From: Formicarius rufipectus
Lineage: Eukaryota; Chordata; Aves; Passeriformes; Formicariidae
Assembly (NCBI GenBank): GCA_013399695.1
Contig: VXAU01002296.1
Coordinates: forward strand, 120,159 to 184,158
Length of the DNA: 64,000 bases
Reading direction: 5' to 3'
Below, piece by piece: positions 1-10,436 of this stretch. Under the pieces are notes generated by a model that ran no database searches, was not told the DNA's origin, and worked only from the letters and a program-made list of their open reading frames with translations. Both the position numbers and the translations under genes were made by a program. Within the stretch, counting starts at the first letter, position 1. The number at the start of each line of letters is the position of its first letter.

Positions 1-1074
1 AATAATTCTTTGTACCATAGCAGAAAATGACCAACAGAAACATTTGATAAAATCACAACATAAAGCTTCCACATAATAACAAAAAAATCTTATTTACATA
101 TTCCTTGCCATTTCTACTGAGACCATATTCTAAACTCAGGTACACAGAAACTAGCCACTGTAGAGGGACTTTTGCCAGCAGAAACAATCATTAGTCACAT
201 TTCTGGATGAGAAAATGGAATTTGGCCAATTTTGGTTAAAATACATTTAAAGCACCACAGAATAAGAAGATAAAGGAAGGTGGATCCATCTTGCATGGTA
301 CACTGCTCCTTGCATTCTCTAGAACCCCAAGTTTTCCTCCATGTACATTTCATACTCTATCTCCAGGTGAAAAAGGACTGAGTTACTAGGTGGCTTAAGC
401 AGCTAGTGCCTTTTCATACCTGTTGACAGCTTCTCAGTGACATTTAAAAGTAAGTAGTGACACCGAAAGCCCCCAAACTTGCCTGGTCTTGAAATGCAGC
501 TGACTTTGACTGCTTCATCTGAAATCGGTTTCTGAAAGCATCCAGAAACACTTAGTAATGAAGTTTCTTGTTATTCACTAATGAACACTGTAATTTTTTT
601 TTTAAAATCCAGTTTATGACCAATTATTTTGACAATTTCTTTAGCAAGAAAATTAAAAAATATTTGAAATAGAGATGGGTGTTAAAATTCTAATCGTGTC
701 TAATTTTAAAATATTTTTTTCTAGCTGTCTTTACTGACGTTACTAATTTTTCCTTCCACAAATGTCACTGTAGCAAATGAACTGTCAGTTAGTCACAGCG
801 AATTACAAAGTTCCTTCCTGTGTCCCTCACCTTGGACATAGCATCATGATAGCAACATGCATATTTTGAATATTTTGTAGTCCTTCCTAGGAGGGCAATT
901 CCCACCACCGAGACCCAAGGCCAAGGGCTACATCCACCAGTCCCCCAAAACAACTTGCTCTTCACATGTGTTTCTTTGGGTGCTTCAATCCACTTGTTTT
1001 GTTTCTGCTCATTTTCTGAAATATTCATCTTCACTTAATACCTACGCCCTCCTGCACTCAATTTCCTGCCCCAG
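1..1074. other. AT-rich non-coding sequence
   Basis: No repeat, RNA gene or convincing exon is seen. A minus-strand open stretch near 831-1015 ends at a good donor (CCAAG|GTGAGG), but no acceptable acceptor precedes it, so it is not called. Confidence 0.5.
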
Positions 1075-1250
1075 GGAAAGCCCCATCCATACCCAATTGA
1101 TGCCACCAGACAACTCTGGCTCCTTCTGTGGTCGGATTTCATGTCAGCCACAGCTTTCTGCCTGCTGAGCGTGGTCCCGCCTGTCATTCCCAGCGCCCTC
1201 CTACATGACAGGACAGGCGAGGCTCTGGGCTGTCGGCTGTGCGTGACAGG
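1075..1250 (+). CDS. Candidate internal exon, unknown product
   Basis: The interval follows a pyrimidine-rich acceptor (TTTCCTGCCCCAG) and ends at a near-consensus donor (ACAGG|GTGAGTG). It is 176 bases long. The frame starting at its first base is open for 58 codons and leaves two bases, with a hydrophobic centre including residues like FMSATAFCLLSVVPPVIP, so a membrane segment is possible. It lies in a locally GC- and CpG-richer block, unlike its AT-rich surroundings. No protein family is recognised. A chance exon-like interval is quite possible, because no partner exon of matching phase was found nearby. Conserved regulatory DNA is an alternative reading. Confidence 0.22.
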
Positions 1251-1520
1251 GTGAGTGGGTAGAGGCTGCTAGGAGCTTGTGACAGACAGAGGCCCCAAGG
1301 ACCGAGATCAAAGGTTAAATGGCTTTTTGCTGCCATCTCTTGATAAAGCAGAGGAAAAGGCAGCAGAAGCTGATACAGTGCCTGGGCAACACCCATCGGG
1401 CTGGGGCAGCATTTAGCGGTGGCTGATGAGGATGGATTTACCTTCTGGGTGGACAGAGCACTAACGACTTGTCACGAGGGATGACGGATGAGCATCAGAG
1501 CTGCTCAGGGAGAGAGGCTC
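1140..1520. promoter_or_regulatory. CpG-enriched, possibly conserved regulatory block
   Basis: About a dozen CpG dinucleotides fall in roughly 380 bases, clearly more than in neighbouring DNA. The block is too weak to be called a CpG island. It contains a TCF/LEF-type site and overlaps the candidate exon ending at 1250. An enhancer, a weak promoter or an exon cluster would each fit. Confidence 0.3.
1305..1314 (+). promoter_or_regulatory. TCF/LEF-type motif AGATCAAAGG
   Basis: The ten bases match the classical Wnt-responsive TCF/LEF consensus. A motif this short occurs often by chance; its position in a CpG-enriched block is the only support. Confidence 0.2.
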
Positions 1521-2954
1521 ATTACAAATACATTTCATCCTCACTCTCCTGACTCAGGGCTGAAGGAGGCTGGGAGGGAAAAGTGGTTTCTGCCTTTGAG
1601 GGAAATGAGTAATCTCCTAATGGCAAAGTCTGAGGTTTTTTTGCCATTGAAAGATATCTTTCAACTGTAAAAACAGGCTTGAAATGCAGGCTCTGCCATC
1701 ATTAGAGATACTATGTGTGACTGCAGAGCTCATAAGGACTGAAGACCCGAGTCCCTGACAAATTGCAGTGATGTGGACATTCTGCAGCTAGATTATTCAA
1801 CCAGCTCCCCAATATTTCAAGTGTTCCACAGCTTCCTTCTGATACCTCCACAACTCCAATTTTGTTGGCTAGCTAAAACTTGTTTGAAGCATTACAGATC
1901 ATCCACCACTGCAGAGCAAGCAAATCAGAGATCAGTAATGAAATCTAAAGAAGCACACTTTCCTCTTTGAATGATATTGTGATAAAAAATAGAAATGAAG
2001 ATTTAAAAACCATGTTAATTCCCCATTAAATTTTCATTCTTTCAAGTATGCCCTCTCGAAAACTTTGACCTACAAGTACTCTTTTTATGAGCTACAAGGC
2101 TGCCATCTTTTCTGCTTAGCCAATGTTAAGACCATGCTTCCCAAGGATATAGAAAAAAAATGAAAGAAGAAAAAATTCAAATCAGCAGAGAATTTACTGA
2201 GTAATTCCTTTAAACAGGTGTTGCATAAAATGCAGCTGTGGTCCCCAAATAGAACCCAGTATCCCTGCAGAAAGCTCAGAGCCCTGAGAGACCAAGTCAC
2301 ATTCCTCCTTTCCTCCTCTGCCACCAAGTCAAGACACCACCTGACACTCTAGTACTCCTCTGTGTGAAGTGGGATTGAGGAGGCAACTGATTGAAGCCAC
2401 AGTAACTGGTGGGAGCAATAACGTGTTAGTCACACAAGTACTCTGTAAAATATTTTTTTATATAAAGTTTTCCAGTGAGACCTTGTGTGAGATGGTATGG
2501 CTTCATCATTAGGTGGCAGCAGAGCAACAGGGGATTTTAGAAAGAAGGCTGAAGGGTTTTCATTAGACACGACTCAAGAGAAAAGAGTTAAGTGGCAGGC
2601 AGAGATTAAAAATAAATTAGCAAACAACAAAGGGATTAAGATTGTGATAAATTTAAACTAATAAAAAACCAGTAGAGGAATTTCTGATTTTTAATGGAAT
2701 TATTCGTCCTTAACCATTTTCTGGAACTCATTTCCCATTACTGAAGATTACTTAGAAATTTTAAAACACTTAAAATATTTTTATTGACAGCCATCAATGG
2801 AATTAAAACTAAACTATGTTGATAAGAAGCGATACTTCCGTAATTTTTAAGACACAAAACAGATATCGCCACCAACATGCACACAGCAAATATATACTCT
2901 TCATTTAGTTAGATTAGTGCTCCTATACAACATTTGCATTCAACAAGGGGAAGT
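1521..2954. other. Non-coding sequence, no genes seen
   Basis: AT-rich unique sequence. The short open frames here have neither splice-site support nor a recognisable product. A weak CTCF-like match lies inside it. Confidence 0.5.
2506..2519 (+). promoter_or_regulatory. Weak CTCF-like motif
   Basis: TCATTAGGTGGCAG matches the core consensus CCASYAGRKGGCRS at 12 of 14 positions. The strong AGGTGGCAG half is intact and the first half is degenerate. Confidence 0.2.
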
Positions 2955-3692
2955 GCTGTAGCCTGAACCTAGGATGGAGCAATCCTGGCTGTTCACATGG
3001 ACTGGGGAATGAGGTGCTGGAAAGAAGTGCTGCAGAAAGGCACCTGGGCGTCCTGGTTGAAGGCAAGTTGAATATGAGTCAGCAGTGCCCTGGCAGCCAA
3101 GAGGGCCAACCATGTCTTGGGAGGCATCAGGCAAAGCATCGCCAGCCAGTGGAGGGAGGGGATTGTCCCACTCTGCTCTGCACTGGGGCAGCCTCACCTT
3201 GAATATTGTATGCAGTTTTGGGTACTGCAATAAAAGAAAGATATTAAGCTATTGGAGAGTCTCCAAAGGAGGGCAACAAGGATGGGGAAGCCACATGAGA
3301 AGGGGTTGAGGGGCACTTGTCTATTCATCCTGGAGGAGACTGAGTGGAGATCTCATTGCAGTTACAACTTCCTCATGAGGGTAAAAGAAGGGGCAGGCAC
3401 TGATCTCTTCATTGTGCTGACCAGTGACCCAAGGGAATAACCTGAATTTGTGTCAGGGAAGGTTTAGGTTAGATATTAGAAAAACATTTTTCACCCAGAT
3501 GGTGGCTAGGCACTAGAACAGGCTCCAAGTACTGAAAAGTACTAGCACCAAGCCTACCAGAGTTGAAGAAAGGTTTGGATGATACTCATGGGAATATGGT
3601 GTGACTCTTGGGGATGGTCCTGTGCAAGGCCAGGAGTTGTACTCAATGATCCTTGTGGGTCGCTTCCAACTCAGCAAATTCTGTGATTTGGT
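2955..3692 (+). mobile_element. CR1 LINE retrotransposon, 5'-truncated 3' end
   Basis: About 740 bases follow the avian CR1 consensus from the end of the reverse-transcriptase ORF into the 3' UTR. Recognisable blocks include the CACCTGGGCGTCCTGGTTGA start, the GCAGTTTTGGGTACTGCAA segment, the GGTTTAGGTTAGATATTAGA segment and the final CTTCCAACTCAGCAAATTCTGTGATT. The copy is truncated at the 5' end, like most CR1 copies, and carries many substitutions and small indels. The coding part is broken by stops and frameshifts, so it is a dead, moderately old insertion. Open frames within it are remnants of the element. Confidence 0.95.
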
Positions 3693-6600
3693 GAAATGGA
3701 GAAGTGATGCAACAGCACTGTGTCTGTTCTAAATCCATTAATAAAAGAAACACACAGTTTGAAAAATGAGAACTAAAGCACTAACATACTTGTTACATCT
3801 CTGGTGTAGCCAAGGTATATTTCTGACTGCTAGTTGAACAGCCTTTACAATTAGACATGGAAATTACCTTGTTAAGATTATTAATGTTTATGAGGATCTC
3901 TTTTTTTATTAGAATTCTGTACTCTAACCAGGCTAATAATACTGTTTATTTTAATGGATATGAGAAAGTTTGTCCCCCTCTTTCCAAAAATGGCTAATGC
4001 AAATACAGTAAAGAGTAGTGCACACTTACTAGAAAAGAAGGCTGGAAAAGCCAAGAGATTCCCCTCTCTTCCCTTAGTCACATATTTTATAAGAAGCAAG
4101 TTGGTTTTAATTGTGTTAGAAAGTTCTCTCTTTCTCAGTTTTAAATTTTAAATGTCACATCCATACTATTTCAATGTTGTGGCCTCAATCATAGTGATTC
4201 TGAGTTGTCATAGACCACCTAATAACACCCCTGGTTCCACAGGGAGTTAGACCAAAGGCTTTCTAGTATGAATTGCTTAATCCCTGCAAGATATTTGGAG
4301 AAAGGAATCCTTTCAAATAAGAACATGTTTCCAGTACATGTATTTGGAGCCATACTCCAAAGCACTGCTGTATCCTCTAGGAAATTCTAATTGTGTTTAG
4401 CTGCCATCTCAAGTTCTTATGTGATTTAATGATATGGGATAAGAAGATTACTCTGATCGGATACTAAGGGAAATATAAATTTGATTTAATCCCATGTTTC
4501 TGCATCAGCATCCTCAAATGACCTGTGCTGCTGAGCCACTGTAATTCCCAATGAGAACTAGGCTTTCTGTTGTCATGGTTCCTGTAAAACTTCCAACTGG
4601 AAACACCAGTTCAAGAGCTGTATTTCAATTTATTCAATTGTGGCCTGAGACAGGCAGGAAGATAAATGCACAAATGCAGAAGTTTCTATTAGGAACAAAA
4701 CTAAAATCACACTAAGAGATTAAAAATAAAAACAGTTTTTGATAGTGTGCTTTCCAACTTCATTACCAACAAGTAATTATAACTGAAGTTCTCATACTGA
4801 TGATCAGAAAGTACATGAATTCTTAGGTATGAATTATGTTGTCTCCATATGACTACATACATTGTGAAATTATGCTAAATTACTATTTAGCTGCTCCCCA
4901 TTTTCAGCCATCTAGAAATTGAGAGTCCTGTTGAATCTTGGGAATTTATACATGGCTGAAAGGAAGCCTAATAATGGAAGAAAAAACTAGAACTTCTACC
5001 TCCTTCTCCTGCTTTTCTAGATGACCTAAAATTACTTTATTGTAGGCCAAGATAATTTGTGTGTCAACAATGAAAACTCTCATTTTCTTTACTTTTGGTC
5101 ATATCATGCTATTAGATATACAATTTCATAGGTTTATAAACAACTGCATACCAGATCAGATTAAAGCACAGGCCAGTGCTCTTATTCTGACAGAAGTTTG
5201 TCCTTCCCATGCACATTCCCAAAGGACAGCTTTGGTATAAGATAGACTATAAAAGGCAGTGAAAATATCCTTCACAGTACATATAGACTCCTATGAATCT
5301 ATGGGTTAAGGTATTACTTCAGTAACAATTAATGTGGCAACTAGTTGTGAAGATAAAAATACCTTATCGGGTACCATCAATTAAGATCAATATGTGAAGT
5401 GGTAGCAGGTTTAGATGCAAATTTGTACATGCAATTGATCATTTTTAGCTCTTGTGTTGTCATACTGCACGACAGCATGTTGCAATGCAAAATGGATGTA
5501 AATCTTTGCCATGAACTCTGTAAAAAGGTTGATGAGAGAGAGATGGACTTTTATTCCATGATACATCCAACATAGACTAGGTTTTCTGCAGCAGTTACAG
5601 CCAAACCAGATGGAACTCTTTTGAGGACTTTTGCATTACTATATTGATATTCTCATATTTAAAGATATGTTAGACAATGCTAACATAGTCATTACTTTGC
5701 TAAAATAAAGGAGTTTAAAGAGGTTTTCCTCTGTTGAGTCCTATCTTTTGCCAGCTAGTAGACCGTATGATCACAGTGGGAACTAGAAGTCACCGAGACA
5801 CAAGCCTCTGCTGATTATGATTGTCCATCAGAGGTTATAGATCTCACTGGGACACAACCTAACTTTTCCTGTATCCAAATTATATAAAAATAAGAAGCAC
5901 ATAGCCTTGAAGACTTTAACTCTGAGGATTATAATAAGGATTCCTTTAAAAACTCAAACTTGTCAGTAAATTGAACAAGATAACATCCAATAGTTCATGA
6001 AACTTTAAATCTTCGGGACAAAAATGCAACACAAAACAATCAAATATTTTGTCAGTACAGATTTTGGAAGAAAGGACAATTACATACTGATGAATAATCC
6101 ATTAACACTTATAAGATGAAATCTATAAATATAGGCCTGACTACAATAATTCTACTACCCTAAAAGCTCCAACATAGAGAAATGTGGAATTCTATAGTCA
6201 GAAAGCAATTCTTCCTTTCTAATTTTGCAGATTTTAAGAACTTTTCACCAAATCTTTATTTTATTATGTGACTATCAATCTATCCTACTAAAGATTAGTC
6301 TGATGTACAAGCCACCCAATTAATAATGAATAATTAATATTATATATTATTAGAACATAATTATAATATTTATATTATATTAATATAATTATANGCATGT
6401 TGAACTTCTTCACTGTTCTATTATTTCTCTTGTCTGGACTTACTCTGTGTATGTAAAATCCCCTAGAAAACCTCTGTCATTCCAGTGAAACATTTCCACT
6501 CCATTTCAGAACACATCCTGGTATAATAGCCAAAACAAAGAAACCTGCTTATGGATTTGCATGCCTAATTCATTAAGAAAAACACAAGGCCTGCAACTAA

Positions 6601-7669
6601 GATTTGATTCACTGCAATGTTAAACTGGAATTGAAATGTGTTTCCACAGAAAATTCAGAAAATTTCATCTTTTAAATTAAAAAAAAATATCAGAAATTTG
6701 TAAATGAGTGCCTACAGATGCAAGATAATGCATGATTAATTAATGTAATGTAGCATATGTCCTACATACTTAGGTAGAGTGGGGGGCAGCCATGGTATTA
6801 GAGTACCAATCTTTGTACTGCATACCATATGGCATATTTGTAGACCACTTGGAAGCTACAGCTGGTGCAAAATGAAGTTCCTATTTGCTTAGCAGATCTG
6901 GCAGTGGGAAAATACCTTATGCTAGTGTTATTTTTACTCTGTGTTCCCACAGTACAAATTCACAGTGTCGATGCTGATAGCTAAACCTGTATATGTTTTT
7001 GATGCTTGTTACCTGGAAAGCTCCTTTTCTTCACAATAACTCTCTTTTGATTTACCATTAAGTAAATCATTATTTACTGAAATAATTGTCTTTGGGTTTC
7101 TTTATATCTTACCTCTCTTAATTTTAGGACAATTACAGTGCTAAAATCTTTCTTCACCATGTTGCTATTCACTTTCATTCTTCATAGCTCTTTTTCAAAT
7201 TTCTTTTCTCATCCACCCAAATATTTAATTAAGAAAACCACTACATTTTTCCAGGAAATAGTTCTCCAAGACCTGCCTTCTAGAATGTCATTAACTACTG
7301 GAAGATTAAGAAATATTGATGATTTATGTTTCCCAGTTACCAAGAGTTAGGTCTGAGAAAATGTCACACCTTACTTAAACAAACTGCTACATCCTACATC
7401 ACTCTCTAAAGCCAAGAAAAAGAAGTATTATTTTAGACCTTGATTCTCTATGTAATCCTTTTTTTTTTTTTCTATAGGGCTATTTTTTCATTTTTCACTA
7501 GATGATGTGTGACAAAAGCTTTCCCAGTACACTACCAAACACAGCAAGCCAAAACTTCCTAATGTGACCAGTCAGTAATTAATTTCTTCTGTCTCCATCA
7601 GAGTATGCCCTGTGATTGATCAATCTTATTATGATACAGTATCACAGCTATACAGGCTTGATTACTTAC
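3693..7669. other. Long AT-rich non-coding interval
   Basis: Nearly 4 kb with no recognisable gene or interspersed repeat. It contains a strongly AT-rich patch (6318-6393), one undetermined base at 6394 and a T-run near 7459-7471. Short ORFs here look like chance. Confidence 0.5.
6318..6393. repeat. AT-rich low-complexity patch
   Basis: Almost entirely A and T, dominated by TAATTA, TATATTA and TAATATAA words, and directly followed by a single N, consistent with a base-calling or assembly difficulty. Confidence 0.8.
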
Positions 7670-7893
7670 CCAGTTTTTCAGGGGTATCATTTGCTACTAG
7701 AGAAAAAAAACATTTTGTCTCCCAGCAAATCTCTCTTGTATACACAAAGTATTCAGTTATTTCAATTTTAGACAAAGAGCGATGATCTAGGGTGATGCCT
7801 GTGCTACAACTGACAGTATTGGTCCATTTTCCTAAAGATATCAAGCTCCATCTTTTGCTTGTGTAAGTCCACTCAATGTGTGCACCTGTTGAC
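7670..7893 (-). CDS. Candidate internal exon, unknown product
   Basis: Read on the minus strand, the interval begins after the acceptor TTCATTTGTTGCAG and ends at a strong donor, CTGG|GTAAGT. It is 224 bases: one leading base, 74 open codons and one trailing base. The translation looks protein-like, with several Trp and Cys residues (for example EWTYTSKRWSLISLGKW and REICWETKCFFSLVAN) and an N-glycosylation sequon in ANDT, which would suit an extracellular domain. It lies about 1.6 kb downstream, on the minus strand, of the CpG island at 9415-9800, which could be its promoter. No family is recognised and no phase-compatible neighbour was established. Confidence 0.33.
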
Positions 7894-8655
7894 CTGCAAC
7901 AAATGAATGTCTGGTTCATTCTCCAGTTCTCCTCCCCTAATTCCGATGTGTGTCTTTTAAAACAGAGAATTTCTGTTTTCAGAAAAATGGGATAACCCTG
8001 AACACCTGTCAGACCTGCATCTAACGAGAATTTTTCATAGAAAATTCATTTAAGAAAGCTGCCAATTTTTCACACTACCTCTATAATAACCAACCTACAT
8101 AATCATATAAGGATCAAGAACAACACTAAAGCATATTAAAGACACCTTGTGGCTTTCTGAGATGAAATAAGGAATCTCAGGTTCTCCTGGTATCATTCCT
8201 TCTCATATTGAATACTGTTCTATTAATATTTTGAATATTGAGAAGAAAACTTTCCTTTTACTTGTGGTATTACTGTAATACCTCCATAAAGAAACCTACA
8301 AGATGTGCATTTATGCAAGCAATCAGTGTTCCTGTCAGACTGGCCTGTTAAGTACTGCACCTGGTAATGCTCTTCTCAGGACCAAAACACTCTTGTTAAG
8401 ATGAAGGTGGAAGCTCCTAGCTGACATTTCTGTGCATCCCTGGTCTGAAATGCAGCAAAGTCCATGCAGACATATTTAACTTTAAAGGTTTGCTTTAGCT
8501 CCTCCTGTTTCTGGAAAGCTTTGAAGCTTTTGCATTATCACTTGGCTGAATCAGACTGCTGGTTAGGTGCCAGCTTTTGGCTGAGATGTTAAATTTAAAG
8601 CCCTTCTGCTCAGTTCCTTTGACCAGCAGCTGCAAAAGAAGACCAGTCCACGTAA

Positions 8656-9003
8656 TTAAAAAGAAAAAACAAAAAAGAAAAAAACAAACAAACAAACAAA
8701 CAAACAAAAAAACAACAAAAAAAACCAAAACAAACAAAAAAAACCCCCAAAACCAACAGCAACAAAAAAAACCAAACAAAAACCCAAACCAACCAAACAA
8801 AAAAAAAAACCACAAAAAAACCCCAAACAAAACCAAACAAAAACAAACAAAAAAAACCCCAATAACAAAAAACACAAAACCACAAAACCCCCAAACCAAA
8901 CTAAACAAAAAAAACCAACCAATCAAAAAAAAAACCAAAACCACACCCCAAACCCCCCAACAAAACTCAAACCACAAAAAGAAACAACCAAAACAGAACA
9001 ATA
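8656..9003 (+). repeat. Long A/C-only low-complexity tract, CAAA-type
   Basis: For about 350 bases the plus strand is made almost only of A and C, with a handful of G and T. It starts with several CAAA units and degenerates into mixed A-runs and short C-runs of three to six bases. Any continuous reading frame through it is a composition artefact (Lys, Asn, Gln, Thr, Pro on one strand; Phe, Trp, Gly, Leu on the other), not a gene. The strand asymmetry is extreme compared with the flanks. Confidence 0.9.
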
Positions 9004-9166
9004 AGATTTGAGAGGGATATGCCTGCCATAGAGGCCTTTATTCACCGCTGTTGGAGTTTTTCAGGAAAAAGTTCTTACATGGAATTATATTAAGTGGTCT
9101 TTGCTAAGTGCATATAGTTACTATTTTGTGTGTGACTTTGCAGGAAGTAGTTGTGAAGGTTAAAGT

Positions 9167-9195
9167 AAAAAAAAAACATCCCAAACCAAACAAAC
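9167..9195 (+). repeat. Short A/C-rich tract
   Basis: A run of A followed by CCAAACCAAAC-type sequence, of the same style as the large tract about 160 bases upstream. Confidence 0.7.
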
Positions 9196-9650
9196 ATTTA
9201 ACATCACTTGATGTTCTATTACATCATTTTACAAGTGCGTCTTTGTTTCTTTTAACACGTGGCTTTCAACTTCCAAGAAAAGTCAATGCCAGTGATTGAC
9301 ACCCAATCTTACGTCTGCCTTTTCATTTCGAGAGAGATGCAGCTGGGTGCGCGATGACTTTCACCATCCATTCAACACATTCTTACACTGTTTTTTCTAA
9401 GCGTAGAAGACAGCCAGGGAGGCCTCACTTTAGTCCGCGCTGGAATTTTACCCAAGGCTACATCACGCCCGATGGATGGCAGCAGCATGTTCGGTGCTGC
9501 ACAACATCACATCAGCGGCAGGTGCGAGCATCTCCAGCCCCGGGCGACGGCGAGCGGGACACGCAGGGGGAGAAAGCTGCTGGAGGCGGAGGAACTCCGC
9601 GGGGAGAGGAGGAGAGCCGCTGGGGATGAGAGCAAGCCGGCCGGGATGGG

Positions 9651-9690
9651 AGGGATCCACCTGGGCAGGGAGGGATCCACCTGGGCAGGG
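9651..9690 (+). repeat. Perfect tandem duplication of a 20-mer
   Basis: AGGGATCCACCTGGGCAGGG occurs twice head to tail without mismatch, followed by a further partial AGGGAGG. Each copy holds a CACCTG E-box. It lies in the CpG island, 34 bases before the CTCF motif. Confidence 0.95.
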
Positions 9691-9724
9691 AGGGAGGCGC
9701 CGCCGGCGCTGAGCCTGTGTTGCG

Positions 9725-9738
9725 GCGCCCTCTGGTGG
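9725..9738 (-). promoter_or_regulatory. Consensus CTCF motif, minus strand
   Basis: On the minus strand the sequence is CCACCAGAGGGCGC, which agrees with the vertebrate core consensus CCASYAGRKGGCRS at all 14 positions. It lies inside the CpG island, a typical setting for occupied sites. Binding itself is not shown by sequence. Confidence 0.5.
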
Positions 9739-10106
9739 GTGCGCGGCGGGGGCGCACCTCCCCGGCCCGGGCAGGGGCTGCGCTGAGACCCCTGAGGACC
9801 TGCCGAGCTGAGAGAACCCCGTGCTTCTTCCCAGCCAGATACTTTTATTGAAAAGGCTCTGCTTTCGTAGAAATAGTCAAGCTCGACTCTTACATAAAGC
9901 ACAACAGTTTAAAAGGAGTAGATACCACGCAGATCATGTATGGATGTGGGTGTCAGCTTATTACTGCATTGCAAAGTGGGTTTGTGCCCTGTTGGTACTA
10001 ATGACATGCAGTATACCTTTATTGTGATACTGCTGCAGCTGAGTGACACTGACTGTTGAAAAAAAAGGTGCCAATGGCAACACCATATCTGCAACACTAC
10101 TATAGA

Positions 10107-10436
10107 TATTTCATACAGTGAAATTTCAACTTTTCACTTAATTTCATTAAATTTAATTTCGTTTCATGAGATCTGATTTCATTTTATTTTATTTCATGAA
10201 ATTTCATTTCATGACATAAAATGAAATTTTGTCGTTTCATTTTATGTCATGAAATGAAATTTGAAGAATTTTGACCATATTTCATTTTATTTCCTGAACT
10301 TTCATTTCATCAAATTAAAAAAAAAAAAGTCAAATTTTCATTTCATTTTGTTAAATTTCATTTAATTTAAAAAATAATTAAGTTTATTGTATTTCATTTC
10401 ATGACATTTTACTTCATTTTATTTCATGAAGCTGCT
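10107..10436. repeat. Degenerate TTTCA/TTTTA pentamer array
   Basis: About 330 bases consist largely of ATTTC, TTTCA and TTTTA pentamers and their reverse complements, with interruptions such as an A-run near 10318. Units occur in both orientations, so parts of the array are inverted relative to each other. Confidence 0.85.
10199..10262. repeat. Perfect 28-bp inverted repeat, 8-base loop
   Basis: The arms 10199-10226 and 10235-10262 are exact reverse complements, separated by TTTTGTCG. Core words are TTTCATGACATAAAATGAAA and its complement. The stem would form a long hairpin in RNA or a cruciform in DNA. Confidence 0.95.

Larger units (their letters stand above)
9415..9800. promoter_or_regulatory. 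CpG island, candidate promoter
   Basis: By eye about 34 CpG dinucleotides occur in roughly 390 bases, with high GC, inside DNA that is otherwise AT-rich and CpG-poor. It contains GC boxes, a duplicated 20-mer and a consensus CTCF motif. No TATA box is seen, as is usual for island promoters. Direction cannot be fixed: a possible donor CGGCAG|GTGCGA at 9521 would suit a plus-strand first exon, whereas the candidate exon at 7670-7893 would suit minus-strand transcription. Long open frames in the island are GC-driven and are not called. Confidence 0.65.

Noticed and set aside
831..1015. Minus-strand open frame with a good donor
   Set aside because: No acceptable acceptor in a compatible frame; the upstream sequence is purine-rich.
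2940..3440. ORFs at about 3.0-3.4 kb
   Set aside because: They are fragments of the degraded CR1 element.
8495..9011. Long overlapping ORFs on both strands (up to 168 codons)
   Set aside because: They are translations of the A/C-only tract; the composition is Lys/Asn/Gln/Thr or Phe/Trp/Gly and shows no protein character.
9463..9902. Overlapping ORFs in the 9.4-9.8 kb CpG island, including 131 codons on the minus strand
   Set aside because: GC-rich, stop-poor DNA gives open frames on both strands; Pro/Ser/Arg/Ala-rich translations without domain features.
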